Shown here in pieces: positions 9,200 to 19,502 of a stretch of 64,000 nucleotides of DNA. The stretch is taken from assembly GCF_019880585.1 (NCBI RefSeq), contig NZ_JAINVV010000004.1:1178001-1242000 (forward strand). Reading direction: 5' to 3'. This DNA comes from Sphingomonas colocasiae. GTDB lineage: Bacteria > Pseudomonadota > Alphaproteobacteria > Sphingomonadales > Sphingomonadaceae. The notes under the pieces are model-generated. The model was not told where the DNA came from. It did no database searches and was given only the letters and a program-made list of their open reading frames with translations. The translations under genes and the position numbers were made by a program. Each line of letters begins with the position of its first letter. Position 1 is the first letter of the stretch.

Positions 9200-9847
9200 A
9201 TGAATAATCCGTTCGAGAACGGCCAGATCCACGACGCACTCGTCCCCATCGTCATCGAGCAGTCGAACCGCGGCGAGCGCAGCTTCGACATCTATTCGCG
9301 CCTGCTGCGCGAGCGGATCGTGTTCGTGACCGGCGGGGTGGAGGACCATATGGCCTCCCTTATCACCGCCCAGTTGCTGTTCCTCGAATCGGAGAATCCG
9401 AAGAAGGACATCTTCATGTACATCAACTCGCCGGGCGGGGTGGTGACGGCGGGCATGGCGATCCACGACACGATGCAGTACATCCGCCCGCGCGTCGGCA
9501 CGGTGTGCATCGGCCAGGCCGCCTCGATGGGCAGCTTCCTGCTGGCGAGCGGCGAACCCGGCATGCGCATGGCGCTGACCAACGCCCGCATCATGATCCA
9601 CCAGCCCTCGGGCGGTGCGCAGGGTCAGGCCACCGATATCGAGATCCAGGCGCGCGAGATCCTGCGTATCCGCCACCGGATGAACGAGCTTTACGCGAAA
9701 TATACCGGCCAGCCGCTCGAAGTGGTCGAGAGTTCGATGGAGCGCGACAAGTTCATGTCGGCGGACGAAGCCAAGGCTTTCGGCCTGATCGACGAGGTGT
9801 TCGACAAGCGCCCGGTGCCGTCGGAAGAGACGAGCGCTGCGGCCTGA
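9200..9847 (+). CDS. clpP: ATP-dependent Clp protease proteolytic subunit
   Basis: The serine peptidase chamber of ClpXP/ClpAP, 215 residues. The catalytic triad is visible: S109 in [12 protein letters not shown]134 in MIHQPSGG and D183 in MERDKFM. The start is supported by AAAGGA about 12 bases upstream. The gene belongs to a proteostasis block with clpX and lon, separated from clpX by one unknown gene. Upstream lie two hairpins rather than an obvious promoter. Confidence 0.97.
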   Translation: MNNPFENGQIHDALVPIVIEQSNRGERSFDIYSRLLRERIVFVTGGVEDHMASLITAQLLFLESENPKKDIFMYINSPGGVVTAGMAIHDTMQYIRPRVGTVCIGQAASMGSFLLASGEPGMRMALTNARIMIHQPSGGAQGQATDIEIQAREILRIRHRMNELYAKYTGQPLEVVESSMERDKFMSADEAKAFGLIDEVFDKRPVPSEETSAAA

Positions 9848-9869
9848 TCTTCGCGCCCGACAGGCGGGC

Positions 9870-11384
9870 GTGACAGCGTTGTTGACGATCCTGCCGGCGT
9901 TGCTGATCGCAGCGCCGGCAAACGCTTCCGAGAAACAGGGGGCTGCGACGTCGATACGCGGCGGATCCGTCGATGCCGAACTGGCGGATCTTCAGCGCGA
10001 AGTGAGCGGACGCCAATATCGATCCGCGATCGATCGCCTCGATCGCATCGTGAAGATGCCATTGCCCGCCGAACAACGGCAACGCATGGCGATGCTGCAG
10101 GCCATGCTGTTCGTCGCCGACGGCGACCGGGCGAAAGGGTTGAAGGCGATCGCGGCCGTTCGGTCGCTCGATCCTCAGGCGATCGAGCCCGCCGTGATCA
10201 TGCTGGAGTTCGCGCGCGGTTTCCGCGATCTGGAAATCACCCGGATGGCGATGGACGCGCTGATGGAACACGGTCCGACGGGCGCGCGGGAGATCGGCTT
10301 TCGCGACGCGATGTGGGTCGTCCGGAAACTGAATGAAGACAATCGCAAGTCCGAAGCGGATGCCTTTGTCGTCCGGCTGGAGGCGAGCGGCGGCGCCAGT
10401 GCCGAAATCGCCACGCGTGAAAGGCTGAAACTGATGGCCGCGCGGATCTCGATCAAAGCCGGGCGCATTGATGAGGCGGCACGGGCGATGCGGGGCGTGA
10501 ATAGTCCCGGTCCGTTGCGGGAAGCCCTTGTCGACAGGATTTATGCGCCGATCTGGCCGGCGCTGGAGGCTCAGGCGGGCCCTCATATGCGGATCGCCGC
10601 CGCAGCCGCTGTCGAGGAGGCGCACACGGCCTGGGACGGATCCCGCGATCCTTCACCAGTCGTCATTCGCGCATTGGCCGAGGCCTATTTCCAGGCGGGC
10701 CGGTTCGAGGAAGCCGACGCTCTGGCTTCCCGCTTCGCGGCGACGGCCCAGGAGGCCGCTGCTGTCGGAAATGAGGGCGGCTGGGTGATCGATCTGCATG
10801 CCGACATTCTGCGCGTGATGGGGCGGGTGGAAGATGCCGACAAGCGCTATGCGGCGATGCCGAAGCTCGACGGCAGGGAAACGGCCTGGCTGGTCAGCAT
10901 GATGATCAATCGTCTCCATATGCTGGTCGGCGATCGCCGTTGGACCGAAGCTTCGGCGCTGCAGGGCGATGTCGAACGCGCGGCGACGCAGCATGGGACG
11001 CCCTATGCCCGGCAGCTCGTTCGTCGAATGAAGCTGTGCATCGCGCACGCCGTGAAACCTGGGCAGGATCTCTCGGGCATGATCGGTGAAATCACTGCAC
11101 ACGAAAAGGATGCGGTCGGAAGCACGGCCGAGGCCCTGATGTGTGTCGGCCGGATGGATGAAGCCGAAGCGGAGGTGGTGAGGGCGCTTGCCGATCCTGA
11201 TCATGCGGATTCGGCGATCGATTCGCTTCAGCCCTTTGCTTCCGCCCCTGATCATGTCCGCACGATCTGGACCGACGGATGGGCCGAACTTGGGCGGCGT
11301 CCGACGGTTCAGGCGGCGCTGGACAAGGTGGGACGCGTGCTTCCAGAAGCGCTTTGGCCGGTCAAAAAGGCGACGATGCGGTAG
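9870..11384 (+). CDS. Unknown exported TPR-like protein between clpP and clpX
   Basis: A 504-residue protein starting with GTG 22 bases after clpP. Residues 1-19 ([20 protein letters not shown]) look like a signal peptide, so it is probably periplasmic. The rest is helical with degenerate 34-residue-like repeats such as [19 protein letters not shown] (about 271-290) and [19 protein letters not shown] near the C-terminus, suggesting TPR/Sel1-like solenoid packing. I recognise no catalytic motif and no family name. Position inside a clp locus suggests co-transcription with clpP, but an exported protein cannot act directly with cytoplasmic ClpXP. Confidence 0.75.
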   Translation: MTALLTILPALLIAAPANASEKQGAATSIRGGSVDAELADLQREVSGRQYRSAIDRLDRIVKMPLPAEQRQRMAMLQAMLFVADGDRAKGLKAIAAVRSLDPQAIEPAVIMLEFARGFRDLEITRMAMDALMEHGPTGAREIGFRDAMWVVRKLNEDNRKSEADAFVVRLEASGGASAEIATRERLKLMAARISIKAGRIDEAARAMRGVNSPGPLREALVDRIYAPIWPALEAQAGPHMRIAAAAAVEEAHTAWDGSRDPSPVVIRALAEAYFQAGRFEEADALASRFAATAQEAAAVGNEGGWVIDLHADILRVMGRVEDADKRYAAMPKLDGRETAWLVSMMINRLHMLVGDRRWTEASALQGDVERAATQHGTPYARQLVRRMKLCIAHAVKPGQDLSGMIGEITAHEKDAVGSTAEALMCVGRMDEAEAEVVRALADPDHADSAIDSLQPFASAPDHVRTIWTDGWAELGRRPTVQAALDKVGRVLPEALWPVKKATMR

Positions 11385-11509
11385 ATTGGGGACGTCAACG
11401 GCTTGTTTCCGTCTTGCCAGTAGGCATATTGGGTATCCGGGCAACGCGGTCTTCGGTAGAATGCCGAATCCGGACGGCGAAGGGCCGGATCGAGAAGGTA
11501 AGTGATTTT

Positions 11510-12778
11510 ATGACGAAATTGAGTGGCGGCGATTCCAAGAGCACCCTGTACTGCTCGTTCTGCGGCAAGTCGCAGCATGAGGTGCGGAAGCTCATCGCCG
11601 GCCCGACCGTGTTCATCTGCGATGAGTGCGTCGATCTCTGCAACGACATCATCCGTGAAGAGACCAAGACCGCGCTCGTCTCGAAGAAGGACGGCGGTGT
11701 GCCGACCCCGCAGGAGATCTGCGACTTCCTGGACGATTATGTGATCGGCCAGAAGCAGGCGAAGCGCGTGCTCTCCGTCGCGGTGCACAATCACTACAAG
11801 CGGCTCAACCACGGCCAGAAGGGCGCCGATGTCGAGCTGGCAAAGTCCAACATCCTGCTCGTCGGGCCGACCGGATCGGGCAAGACGCTGCTGGCGCAGA
11901 CGCTGGCGCGCATTCTCGACGTTCCCTTCACCATGGCGGACGCGACGACGCTCACCGAAGCCGGCTATGTCGGCGAGGATGTCGAGAACATCATCCTGAA
12001 GCTGCTTCAGGCCAGCGATTACAATGTCGAGCGCGCGCAGCGCGGCATCGTCTATATCGACGAGATCGACAAGATCAGCCGCAAGGCCGAGAATCCCTCG
12101 ATCACCCGCGACGTGTCGGGCGAGGGCGTTCAGCAGGCGCTGCTCAAGCTGATGGAAGGCACCACCGCCAGCGTGCCGCCCCAGGGTGGCCGCAAGCATC
12201 CGCAGCAGGAATTCCTGCAGGTGGACACGACCAATATCCTGTTCATTTGCGGCGGCGCCTTTTCGGGGCTGGAAAAGATCATCGGCGATCGCCTGCAGGG
12301 CAAGTCGATCGGCTTCGGTGCCTATGTGGCCGCTCCAGAGGAGCGCCGCACCGGCGAGGTGCTGCGCCAGACCGAGCCGGAGGATCTGCTGAAGTTCGGC
12401 CTGATCCCCGAATTCGTCGGCCGTCTGCCCGTCATCGCCACGCTTGAGGACCTCGACATCGAGGCGCTGGTGAAGATCCTGGCCGAGCCCAAGAACGCGC
12501 TGGTCAAACAGTATCAGAAGCTGTTCGACATGGAGGAGGTGAAGCTGGGCTTCACCGACGACGCGCTGACCTCGGTCGCGAAGAAGGCGATCGAGCGCAA
12601 GACCGGCGCGCGCGGCTTGCGTTCGATCCTGGAGGCGATCCTGCTCGACACCATGTTCGACCTGCCCGGCATGGACGGCGTCGACGAGGTGATGATCGAC
12701 AAGGATGTCGTCGAGGGTCGCAAGGAGCCCGTCCGCGTCTTCGCGAAGAAAGAGAAGAAGGCCGGCGACGCCGCCTGA
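11510..12778 (+). CDS. clpX: ATP-dependent Clp protease ATP-binding subunit ClpX
   Basis: The AAA+ unfoldase that feeds substrates to ClpP, 422 residues. The N-terminal zinc-binding domain has CSFC and CDEC pairs (about residues 15-40), Walker A is GPTGSGKT, the pore loop is GYVG, Walker B is IVYIDEID, and the RKH loop is GGRKHPQQ. The open frame extends upstream to 11279, but ATG at 11510 is preceded by GAGAAGG and gives the conserved [18 protein letters not shown] start. It sits 126 bases after the unknown gene, so it could have its own promoter. Confidence 0.97.
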   Translation: MTKLSGGDSKSTLYCSFCGKSQHEVRKLIAGPTVFICDECVDLCNDIIREETKTALVSKKDGGVPTPQEICDFLDDYVIGQKQAKRVLSVAVHNHYKRLNHGQKGADVELAKSNILLVGPTGSGKTLLAQTLARILDVPFTMADATTLTEAGYVGEDVENIILKLLQASDYNVERAQRGIVYIDEIDKISRKAENPSITRDVSGEGVQQALLKLMEGTTASVPPQGGRKHPQQEFLQVDTTNILFICGGAFSGLEKIIGDRLQGKSIGFGAYVAAPEERRTGEVLRQTEPEDLLKFGLIPEFVGRLPVIATLEDLDIEALVKILAEPKNALVKQYQKLFDMEEVKLGFTDDALTSVAKKAIERKTGARGLRSILEAILLDTMFDLPGMDGVDEVMIDKDVVEGRKEPVRVFAKKEKKAGDAA

Positions 12779-12815
12779 TCTTGCGGCAACGCGATAGATA
12801 GGGATTGAACGAACG

Positions 12816-13355
12816 ATGAGCGACGCGAGCGAACGCACGCGCCTGCGCCCCTTGCCGGCACTGATCTTCAGCTCGCGCTGGCTGCAATTGCCGCTCTATG
12901 TGGGCCTGATCGTCGCCCAGTGCGTCTACGTCGTGCTGTTCCTGAAGGAACTGAAGCATCTGGTGCTGCACGCCTGGGAGTTCAGCGAGCAGCAGATCAT
13001 GTTGCTGGTGCTCGGCCTGATCGACGTGGTGATGATCTCCAACCTGCTCGTGATGGTGATCGTCGGCGGCTACGAGACCTTCGTGTCGCGATTGCGGCTG
13101 GAGGGGCACCCCGACCAGCCCGAATGGCTGAGCCATGTGAATGCCGGCGTGCTGAAGGTGAAGCTGGCGATGGCGATCATCGGCATCTCGTCGATCCATC
13201 TGCTGCGTACCTTTATCGAGGCGGGCGCGATGGGCACGGCGACCGGCCGCGTGACCGAGACCGGGGTGATGTGGCAGACGATCATCCATATGTGTTTCAT
13301 CGCCTCGGCGATCGGCATCGCCTTTGTCGACCGGATGACGCAGTCGAAGCATTGA
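12816..13355 (+). CDS. UPF0114 (YqhA-type) membrane protein
   Basis: A 179-residue inner-membrane protein with four hydrophobic helices (about residues 24-44, 62-84, 115-135, 148-170). The pattern RWLQLPLYVGLIVAQ...YV and the central DVVMISNLLVMVIVGGYETFVS are typical of the UPF0114/YqhA family, whose function is not established; some members have been linked to membrane homeostasis. It follows clpX by 37 bases and precedes lon by about 100, so it may belong to the stress-response block. Confidence 0.85.
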   Translation: MSDASERTRLRPLPALIFSSRWLQLPLYVGLIVAQCVYVVLFLKELKHLVLHAWEFSEQQIMLLVLGLIDVVMISNLLVMVIVGGYETFVSRLRLEGHPDQPEWLSHVNAGVLKVKLAMAIIGISSIHLLRTFIEAGAMGTATGRVTETGVMWQTIIHMCFIASAIGIAFVDRMTQSKH

Positions 13356-13407
13356 TCTGCCGGCGGGCGGAATTTCGACACGGTAATTTTGCGTATATGC
13401 CGATTCA

Positions 13408-13436
13408 TTGATCCTGCGGGATGGCGCGCCCATATA
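13408..13436 (+). promoter_or_regulatory. Candidate promoter of lon
   Basis: TTGATC (13408-13413) and CCCATATA (13429-13436) are suitably spaced about 30 bases before the lon start. The C-rich -10 resembles heat-shock sigma-32 promoters, which would be logical for lon, but the match is modest and read by eye. Confidence 0.3.
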
Positions 13437-13462
13437 GGTGCTACCCGTTCACCGGAGTCTTC

Positions 13463-15871
13463 ATGACCAAGTCCTATCCCGTTCTCCCCCTGCGCGACAT
13501 CGTCGTGTTTCCGCACATGATCGTGCCGCTGTTCGTCGGCCGCGACAAATCGGTCGTTGCGCTGGAAAAGGCGATGGAGTCGGACAAGGAGATCTTCCTC
13601 GTCGCCCAGCTCGATCCCGCCGAGGACGATCCCGGCCGCGACGACCTGTACGATCTGGGCGTGATCGCCACCGTGCTCCAGCTTTTGAAACTGCCCGACG
13701 GCACGGTGCGCGTGCTCGTCGAGGGCAAGCAGCGCGCGACGCTCGAATCCTTCGATTCCGCGGGCGGCCATGCGGTTGCGTCGGTGACGCCGATCGAGGA
13801 TCGCGTGACCGAGAAGGATACCGAGCTGAATGCGCTGATGCGCTCGGTGGTCGAACAGTTCGAGAATTACGCCAAGCTCAACAAGAAGCTGCCGGCCGAG
13901 ACGGCGGTTCAGTTGAGCGAGATCGAGGATGCCACGCGTCTGGCGGATTCGATCGCGGCGAACATCTCGATCAAGGTCTCGGACAAGCAGGCGCTGCTTG
14001 TCGAACTCGATCCCGCGCGTCGCCTGGAGATGGCGTTCGCCTTCATGGAAGGCGAACTGGGCGTGCTTCAGGTCGAAAAGAAGATCCGCAGCCGCGTGAA
14101 GCGGCAGATGGAGAAGACGCAGCGCGAATATTATCTCAACGAGCAGTTGAAGGCGATCCAGCGCGAGCTGGGCAATGAGGGCGAGGAGGGCGAGGGCGAC
14201 GAACTCGCCGAACTGACCCAGAAGATCGCCACGCTCAAACTGTCTCAGGAAGCGCGCACCAAGGCGACCGCCGAGCTCAAGAAGCTCAAGACCATGGCGC
14301 CGATGTCGGCCGAGGCGACGGTCGTCCGCAATTATCTCGACGTGCTGCTGGGCCTGCCCTGGGGCAAGAAGTCGAAGCTGAAAAAGGATATCGCGCAGGC
14401 GCAGAAGGTGCTCGACGAGGACCATTATGCGCTTGAGAAGGTGAAGGACCGGATCGTCGAATATCTGGCGGTCCAGGCGCGCACCAACAAGCTGAAAGGC
14501 CCGATCCTGTGCCTGGTCGGCCCGCCGGGCGTGGGCAAGACCAGCCTGGGCAAGTCGATCGCCAAGGCGACGGGGCGCGAGTTCATCCGCCAGTCGCTGG
14601 GCGGCGTGCGCGACGAAGCCGAGATTCGCGGCCACCGCCGCACTTATATCGGCTCGCTGCCGGGCAAGATCGTGACCAACCTGAAAAAGGCCGGCACGTC
14701 GAACCCGCTGTTCCTGCTCGACGAGATCGACAAGCTGGGCCAGGATTTCCGCGGCGATCCCGCATCGGCGCTGCTGGAGGTGCTCGATCCGGAACAGAAC
14801 AACAAGTTCCAGGATCACTATCTCGAGATCGATATCGATCTGTCGGACGTGATGTTCGTGACCACCGCGAACTCGCTCAACCTGCCTCAGCCCTTGCTCG
14901 ACCGCATGGAGATCATCCGGCTGGAGGGCTATACCGAGGACGAGAAGGTCGAGATCGCGCAGCGCCACCTGATCGCCAAGCAGATCGAGGCGCATGGCCT
15001 GAAGGACGGCGAGTTCACGCTGACCGAGGATGGCCTGCGCGCGCTCATCCGTCATTACACCCGCGAGGCGGGCGTGCGCACGCTCGAGCGCGAGATCGCC
15101 AAGCTGGCGCGCAAGTCGCTGCGCCGGATCCTGGAGGGCAAGGCGGAGACGGTGACGATCACGCCCGACAATCTCTCCGATTTCGCGGGCGTGCAGAAAT
15201 TCCGCCATGGCCTGGGTGAGGAAGAAAACCAGATCGGCGCGGTCACCGGCCTCGCCTGGACCGAAGTGGGCGGCGAATTGCTGACCATCGAGGCTGTCAC
15301 CGTGCCCGGCAAGGGCGCGGTCAAGACCACCGGCAAGCTCGGCGAAGTGATGAACGAGTCGATCCAGGCCGCCTTCTCGTTCGTCCGCGCGCGTGCGCCC
15401 GCCTATGGCATCAAGCCCAGCCTGTTCGCGCGCAAGGACATCCATATCCATTTGCCCGAAGGCGCCGTGCCCAAGGACGGTCCCTCGGCCGGCATCGGCA
15501 TGGTCACGTCGATCGTCTCGACATTGACCGGCATAGCCGTCCGCAAGGACGTGGCGATGACGGGCGAGGTGACGCTGCGCGGCCGTGTGCTGGCGATCGG
15601 CGGGTTGAAGGAGAAGCTGCTCGCCGCGCTGCGCGGCGGCATCACCACCGTGCTGATCCCGGCCGATAACGAGAAGGATCTCGCGGAGATCCCGCAGAAC
15701 ATCAAGGACGGGCTGAAGATCGTGCCGGTGAAGCATGTCGACGAGGTGCTCGCGCTTGCGCTCACCGAAACGATCGAGCCGATCGACTGGACCGAAGCCG
15801 ACGAACTGGCGGCCCAGCCGCCGCAGTCTCCGCCCGGCGGGCATGGCGAAGCGGACGGCTTGCGCCACTAG
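13463..15871 (+). CDS. lon: ATP-dependent protease Lon
   Basis: The cytoplasmic AAA+ protease for damaged and regulatory proteins, 802 residues. The N-terminal substrate domain starts [20 protein letters not shown], Walker A is GPPGVGKT, Walker B is [10 protein letters not shown], and the Ser-Lys dyad is S675 in PKDGPSAG and K718 in IGGLKEK, matching S679/K722 of E. coli. The open frame reaches 14 codons further upstream, but ATG at 13463 has GGAG at the right distance and gives the conserved N-terminus. It is the last member of the clpP-clpX-lon block. Confidence 0.97.
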   Translation: MTKSYPVLPLRDIVVFPHMIVPLFVGRDKSVVALEKAMESDKEIFLVAQLDPAEDDPGRDDLYDLGVIATVLQLLKLPDGTVRVLVEGKQRATLESFDSAGGHAVASVTPIEDRVTEKDTELNALMRSVVEQFENYAKLNKKLPAETAVQLSEIEDATRLADSIAANISIKVSDKQALLVELDPARRLEMAFAFMEGELGVLQVEKKIRSRVKRQMEKTQREYYLNEQLKAIQRELGNEGEEGEGDELAELTQKIATLKLSQEARTKATAELKKLKTMAPMSAEATVVRNYLDVLLGLPWGKKSKLKKDIAQAQKVLDEDHYALEKVKDRIVEYLAVQARTNKLKGPILCLVGPPGVGKTSLGKSIAKATGREFIRQSLGGVRDEAEIRGHRRTYIGSLPGKIVTNLKKAGTSNPLFLLDEIDKLGQDFRGDPASALLEVLDPEQNNKFQDHYLEIDIDLSDVMFVTTANSLNLPQPLLDRMEIIRLEGYTEDEKVEIAQRHLIAKQIEAHGLKDGEFTLTEDGLRALIRHYTREAGVRTLEREIAKLARKSLRRILEGKAETVTITPDNLSDFAGVQKFRHGLGEEENQIGAVTGLAWTEVGGELLTIEAVTVPGKGAVKTTGKLGEVMNESIQAAFSFVRARAPAYGIKPSLFARKDIHIHLPEGAVPKDGPSAGIGMVTSIVSTLTGIAVRKDVAMTGEVTLRGRVLAIGGLKEKLLAALRGGITTVLIPADNEKDLAEIPQNIKDGLKIVPVKHVDEVLALALTETIEPIDWTEADELAAQPPQSPPGGHGEADGLRH

Positions 15872-16036
15872 ACTCACCCCGTTCGACCCGCACCCAAAGC
15901 GCCCGGATTTCCCGATTTGGCGGGATTTCCGAGTCGCTGGGCGCCTGCCAATGCCCCGAAATGCCTCGCACAGGCGTCCGGACGCTAAAAAACCACGATT
16001 CAGGGGCCGATCCCCCGTGTTTTCAGTGGTTTTGCT

Positions 16037-16066
16037 TTGACAGGTCCTGAATCGTCCGCCTTAAAT
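16037..16066 (+). promoter_or_regulatory. Promoter of hupB
   Basis: A consensus TTGACA (16037-16042) and TTAAAT (16061-16066) with 18 bases between them stand 58 bases before the HU start codon. This is the clearest sigma-70-type promoter near this gene. The rest of 15872-16124 shows no gene. Confidence 0.6.
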
Positions 16067-16124
16067 GCGCGCCGGCATTTGCCGGAGACTGATTCCAACC
16101 ACATGATAAGGGGGTTCCCAGGGC

Positions 16125-16397
16125 ATGAACAAGCAAGAGCTCATCGGCGCAGTCGCCGACGCATCGGGCCTGAGCAAGGGCGACGCCAGCAAGGCCGTTG
16201 AGGGCGTTTTCGACGCGATTTCCGGTGCGCTGAAGAAGGGCGACGAAGTGCGCCTGGTCGGCTTCGGCACCTTCTCGGTTTCCAAGCGTAAAGCCTCGCA
16301 GGGCCGCAATCCGCGCACCGGCGAGCCGATGGCCATCAAGGCGTCCAGCCAGCCGAAGTTCAAGGCGGGCAAGGGCCTGAAGGACGCCGTCAACTGA
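16125..16397 (+). CDS. hupB: DNA-binding protein HU
   Basis: A 90-residue histone-like nucleoid protein that bends DNA as a dimer. The start MNKQELIGAVADASGLSK, the core VGFGTFSV and the DNA-binding arm GRNPRTGEPM with the proline at its tip are all present. The length is exactly typical. The gene is monocistronic, with a good promoter upstream, directly after lon as in many proteobacteria. Confidence 0.97.
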   Translation: MNKQELIGAVADASGLSKGDASKAVEGVFDAISGALKKGDEVRLVGFGTFSVSKRKASQGRNPRTGEPMAIKASSQPKFKAGKGLKDAVN

Positions 16398-16445
16398 TCC
16401 TGTCGCCAGTGGCGCGATTCTGATCGTTTCAGGGTCAAGCGTTTT

Positions 16446-16550
16446 GGAGCGATTTGTAGTTCGATGGACTCATCGAGCGACTCGAAAATCGCGATAAAAC
16501 AGGAATCTGGAGCATGTGATCCGCTTTCGGCCGATCACGATATGCTCTAG
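16446..16550. repeat. Dispersed intergenic repeat with terminal hairpin
   Basis: Two parts. Bases 16446-16493 (GGAGCGATTT ... GCGACTCGAA) recur in diverged form at 54979-55024. Bases 16510-16547 form a hairpin, GAGCAT with GTGATC against GATCAC with ATGCTC, followed by CTAG. The second part resembles the GAGCATGATG-type palindromes scattered through alphaproteobacterial genomes. The gene-free stretch 16398-16830 contains this repeat, a terminator and the tRNA-Val promoter. Confidence 0.55.
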
Positions 16551-16713
16551 GACGGCGGCCCTGGATCGATATAGCCGCCCCAAGGGTGCGAAGCTGTGCT
16601 GCACCGGGGGCGGAAGCAGCATTGCTTTCGCCGGGCGGCCCGGGCTCGCGCCACTCGCTTCACCCCGACCGGCATTGGCCGGGAAATCGCCTCGGCGCTT
16701 TGCGTCAGGCGCA

Positions 16714-16739
16714 GGCGGCGCTCCGGCGTCGCCTTTTTT
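16714..16739 (+). terminator. Rho-independent terminator
   Basis: GGCGGCGC pairs with GGCGTCGCC-type sequence around a TCCG tetraloop (8 bp with one G-T pair) and is followed by seven T. It reads on the plus strand. The nearest upstream plus-strand gene is hupB, 320 bases away, so it ends either a long hupB transcript or an undescribed RNA starting in between. Confidence 0.6.
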
Positions 16740-16762
16740 ATTGCGATTTTTTGGCTGGCATG

Positions 16763-16791
16763 TTGCGTGTCCAATCGCGCGCCGCTATGGA
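16763..16791 (+). promoter_or_regulatory. Promoter of tRNA-Val
   Basis: TTGCGT (16763-16768) and TATGGA (16786-16791), 17 bases apart, end 39 bases before the tRNA. Confidence 0.45.
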
Positions 16792-16830
16792 CCCGCCTCC
16801 GGCCGCTTTCCGGCGGACCGGCCCAAGCGT

Positions 16831-16905
16831 GGGCGCGTAGCTCAGTGGTAGAGCACACCCTTCACACGGGTGGGGTCGTAGGTTCAATCCCTACCGCGCC
16901 CACCA
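16831..16905 (+). tRNA. tRNA-Val (anticodon CAC)
   Basis: A 75-nt cloverleaf: acceptor GGGCGCG with CGCGCCC, anticodon stem CACCC with GGGTG around the loop TTCACAC, anticodon CAC, and an encoded CCA at 16903-16905. Confidence 0.97.
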
Positions 16906-16953
16906 CGCTTGAAACCCTCCTGACAATCCCGGTCCCCTGCGCTGGAGCGATGG

Positions 16954-18459
16954 TCAATAGACGCGGCAGATGCGGTTTGCGCCCATGGATGCCGCAGCGC
17001 AGTTTTCCCGATACTGGCTCTGGTTGAGCGCGCGCGCGTTCTCGAACGCCTTTTCCCAGCTCGAGACGAAGCCTGATCCCGAGGATGCCGGGGCGGTGGA
17101 GCGGTTGCAGACGATCGACTGGCGCTGCCAGCAGATCTGCCGCTTGATGTCCGGATCGAGCCGGAGGCCGAGCGCTTCATATTGCCCTTCCAATTGAGCC
17201 GCCATCACGTCGCGCTGCAGGTCCATCAATCGCCAGCCCTGGACCTTGCCGGCCTTTGCCTCCTGCATGCGCACCTTGATCGCCGCGATCCTTGCCTGGC
17301 TCGCCGCCTTCGCCTCGGCTTCGGCTTCCAGCTGGCGCTGTATCTCGCGCTGCTTGTTGGCGCGATCCTCCGCCATCACCTGCGCGACGAACGCTTTCAG
17401 TTCCGCTTCCCGTGCGGCGGTCGCTGCTTCCGGTGTCGGGAAGATCTTGCGCACGAACGGATCCATCCATCCGGCGGCGGTGCGCACCATCGCCAACCGA
17501 TCGGTCAGATAGAGATCGAGATAGGCTTCGCCCGTCGGTTCGGCACCCAGAACCGGCTTGCCCGAATGATGCTGATGATAGCGCATGCCATTCGGCGTGC
17601 GGCGGACGATCCACATATAGGATCCGCCCTGGACCATGCCGACGATGCCGGGCGGCAGCGCCTGAGGCGTGCCGTCGCTGGCGAGCGGCGTGAGCAGGAT
17701 GCTGCTCCTGCCCGTGCGAGCGCCCGGGCCCTTGATTTCAGCGGGTAGCGGACCGCTCTCGATGAAATATCCGTATCCATAGCCCGTATCCGAGCGGAGC
17801 TTGTACGCGGTGAAGGGATCCTCGCCGCGCACGTCGAGCTTTCGATCCCCGATACCGATCAGATTATAGGGCAAGGTGCGCGGCATGCTGGAGAAGATGA
17901 ACGGATTGACATTCTCCACGCGCAGGCCGGTATCCCCGCCGCTCGCTTCCAGGATCGCCACCTTATGCGGCGCCTGCCATGTGGCGGGCTCGACGCCGAG
18001 CAGATAGGGCGGTCCGTCCGCGTCGCCGGCATTGGTCGGCCAGATGCTCCGCCACGGCGTCGCGCGGATTTCCCCGCTTTTGAGGTCGATCAGAAAGGCG
18101 CGCTGAGAGAGCAGCGTATTCTTTGGGTCGGTGGGCATTTCTCCCACAACGAGATTGCGCGAGACGGCGTAGACGCGATCGAAACGGGCGGCGGCGATCT
18201 CGCGCCCGTTCATATCGGCGACCCCCACTTTGGGCAGTTCCTTCTTCTTCTGCGCGGGGATGACGATCGCACGGGCCAACGGCGCGCCTTTCTCGTCCAT
18301 CAGGATCGTGTCGCCATGATATTGCGTGCGCCCGCCCGGCTTGCCTGGGCAGGAACTCGCTTCCCGGCCAAAGGGGTCGAAACAGCGCTGCGCCAGGGCG
18401 GACTCGCCGGGCAGGAAAATCAGGGCCGTGAGCAGGGGAAGCGGGAAACGCCACATCAT
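16954..18459 (-). CDS. Unknown exported protein with C-terminal coiled coil
   Basis: A 501-residue protein with a clear signal peptide (MMWRFPLPLLTALIFLPGES, cleaved after ALA near residue 23). The first 330 residues show no motif I recognise but contain WD/beta-like segments, for example SGEIRATPWRSIWP. Residues about 335-430 are charged and Ala/Glu/Arg-rich (EAATAAREAELKAFVAQ..., RQLEAEAEAKAASQ), a probable coiled coil. Six or more cysteines outside it (residues 26, 37 and four near 440-500, including RQICWQRQSIVC) suggest disulphides in the periplasm. It is the second gene of a possible two-gene minus-strand unit behind the S51 peptidase (91-base gap). Confidence 0.75.
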   Translation of the reverse strand: MMWRFPLPLLTALIFLPGESALAQRCFDPFGREASSCPGKPGGRTQYHGDTILMDEKGAPLARAIVIPAQKKKELPKVGVADMNGREIAAARFDRVYAVSRNLVVGEMPTDPKNTLLSQRAFLIDLKSGEIRATPWRSIWPTNAGDADGPPYLLGVEPATWQAPHKVAILEASGGDTGLRVENVNPFIFSSMPRTLPYNLIGIGDRKLDVRGEDPFTAYKLRSDTGYGYGYFIESGPLPAEIKGPGARTGRSSILLTPLASDGTPQALPPGIVGMVQGGSYMWIVRRTPNGMRYHQHHSGKPVLGAEPTGEAYLDLYLTDRLAMVRTAAGWMDPFVRKIFPTPEAATAAREAELKAFVAQVMAEDRANKQREIQRQLEAEAEAKAASQARIAAIKVRMQEAKAGKVQGWRLMDLQRDVMAAQLEGQYEALGLRLDPDIKRQICWQRQSIVCNRSTAPASSGSGFVSSWEKAFENARALNQSQYRENCAAASMGANRICRVY

Positions 18460-18550
18460 GGAACATCCTTGCCGGCGCGACCCGGAGCGGGCTTAGGATG
18501 GTTCGTCGCACGATGGAATATCGAAGGGCGTGAAAATCTCGACGCGGGCT

Positions 18551-19333
18551 TCATGCCGGCAATATGTGCTTGGGAAGCGTGGTTTCGATCACCTCGCCAT
18601 TCCTTCGCGTCACGTGGAAGGCGTTGCTCTTGTCATCGAGCGCGACGACCTGCTTGACCGTGCCGTTCTCGAAATAGATGCCGGCGCGGTCGTCGCAGGC
18701 ATAGCCCGGCTTGAATTCGCCGCTCTTGATCTTCGCATGATACAGCGGCCTGCGGCCCGCCTCCGCATCGTAATGCGGGCAATGGCTGCCGGCGATGAAA
18801 CCCAGCCCCTCAACCGTGGAGAGGTCGCCGGGGCGTGAGTCCGTCGTGCCCTGTTCGAACCAGCAGAGCGATCCCGCGCTGCCGCCGCCCAGCACCACGC
18901 CATTCTCCCAGGCCGTCCTCAGCGCCTTGTCGATGCCTTGCGCTTTCCAGACGGCGATCATGTTCAGCGTATTGCCGCCGCCGACCAGAATGGCGTCCAT
19001 GCCGGCAAAGACTTGCTCGAACGCCTCCTTCTGGTTGTGCGAGGAGATGAAGGCGCGCTGCACGAAGGGCCTGATCGGCAATTTCGTGCAGATCTCGAAC
19101 CACCGCACGATATTGCCCGGCGCATCGCCAGACGCCGTCGGCAGGAAGCATATCCTGGGATCCTGCTTGCCCGTGAGCGACGCCGCATAGCGGACGAAGC
19201 CGGCATTGAAGTCTCCACCATAGATGAAGAGCTTCCGAACGGCGGCCTCGGCGCGGGCAGGGGATGGCCGCCACATCGGCAGGCCGGCAAATGACAGCGC
19301 CGCACCGGCGCGCAGGATATCCCGGCGGTTCAT
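18551..19333 (-). CDS. Peptidase S51 / cyanophycinase-like protein, Tat-exported
   Basis: A 260-residue member of the S51 family, which includes aspartyl dipeptidase PepE and cyanophycinase. The nucleophile is S152 in LGGGSAGSLCW (GxSAG motif), preceded by VGGGNTLNMI, also typical. The N-terminus MNRRDILRAGAALSFAG is a twin-arginine signal followed by an AxA cleavage region, so the protein is exported folded. ATG at 19333 is chosen because GGGGAGG lies six bases upstream; a longer frame starts at 19369. The exported location argues against housekeeping dipeptidase E and towards an extracellular or periplasmic cyanophycin-like or peptide substrate. It transcribes away from the lipoprotein gene. 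Confidence 0.85.
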   Translation of the reverse strand: MNRRDILRAGAALSFAGLPMWRPSPARAEAAVRKLFIYGGDFNAGFVRYAASLTGKQDPRICFLPTASGDAPGNIVRWFEICTKLPIRPFVQRAFISSHNQKEAFEQVFAGMDAILVGGGNTLNMIAVWKAQGIDKALRTAWENGVVLGGGSAGSLCWFEQGTTDSRPGDLSTVEGLGFIAGSHCPHYDAEAGRRPLYHAKIKSGEFKPGYACDDRAGIYFENGTVKQVVALDDKSNAFHVTRRNGEVIETTLPKHILPA

Positions 19334-19502
19334 GATGGTCCTCCCCCTCAGGCACACCCAAGGCAACAAAGTCGCACCGGTTTGTCAAACCACCGGTGGG
19401 GATCTCCAGCTCCGCGAAAATCCGGCCGAGGACGACCAGTGCCCATGGTTCGCGGATTTATCCTGAAGGATTGGTGAAGCGGGGCTGCCCGAGCCCGGCG
19501 GC

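Noticed and set aside
16516-17027. ORFs across the region between hupB and tRNA-Val
   Set aside because: They run through the terminator and the tRNA gene and have no ribosome site or recognisable product.
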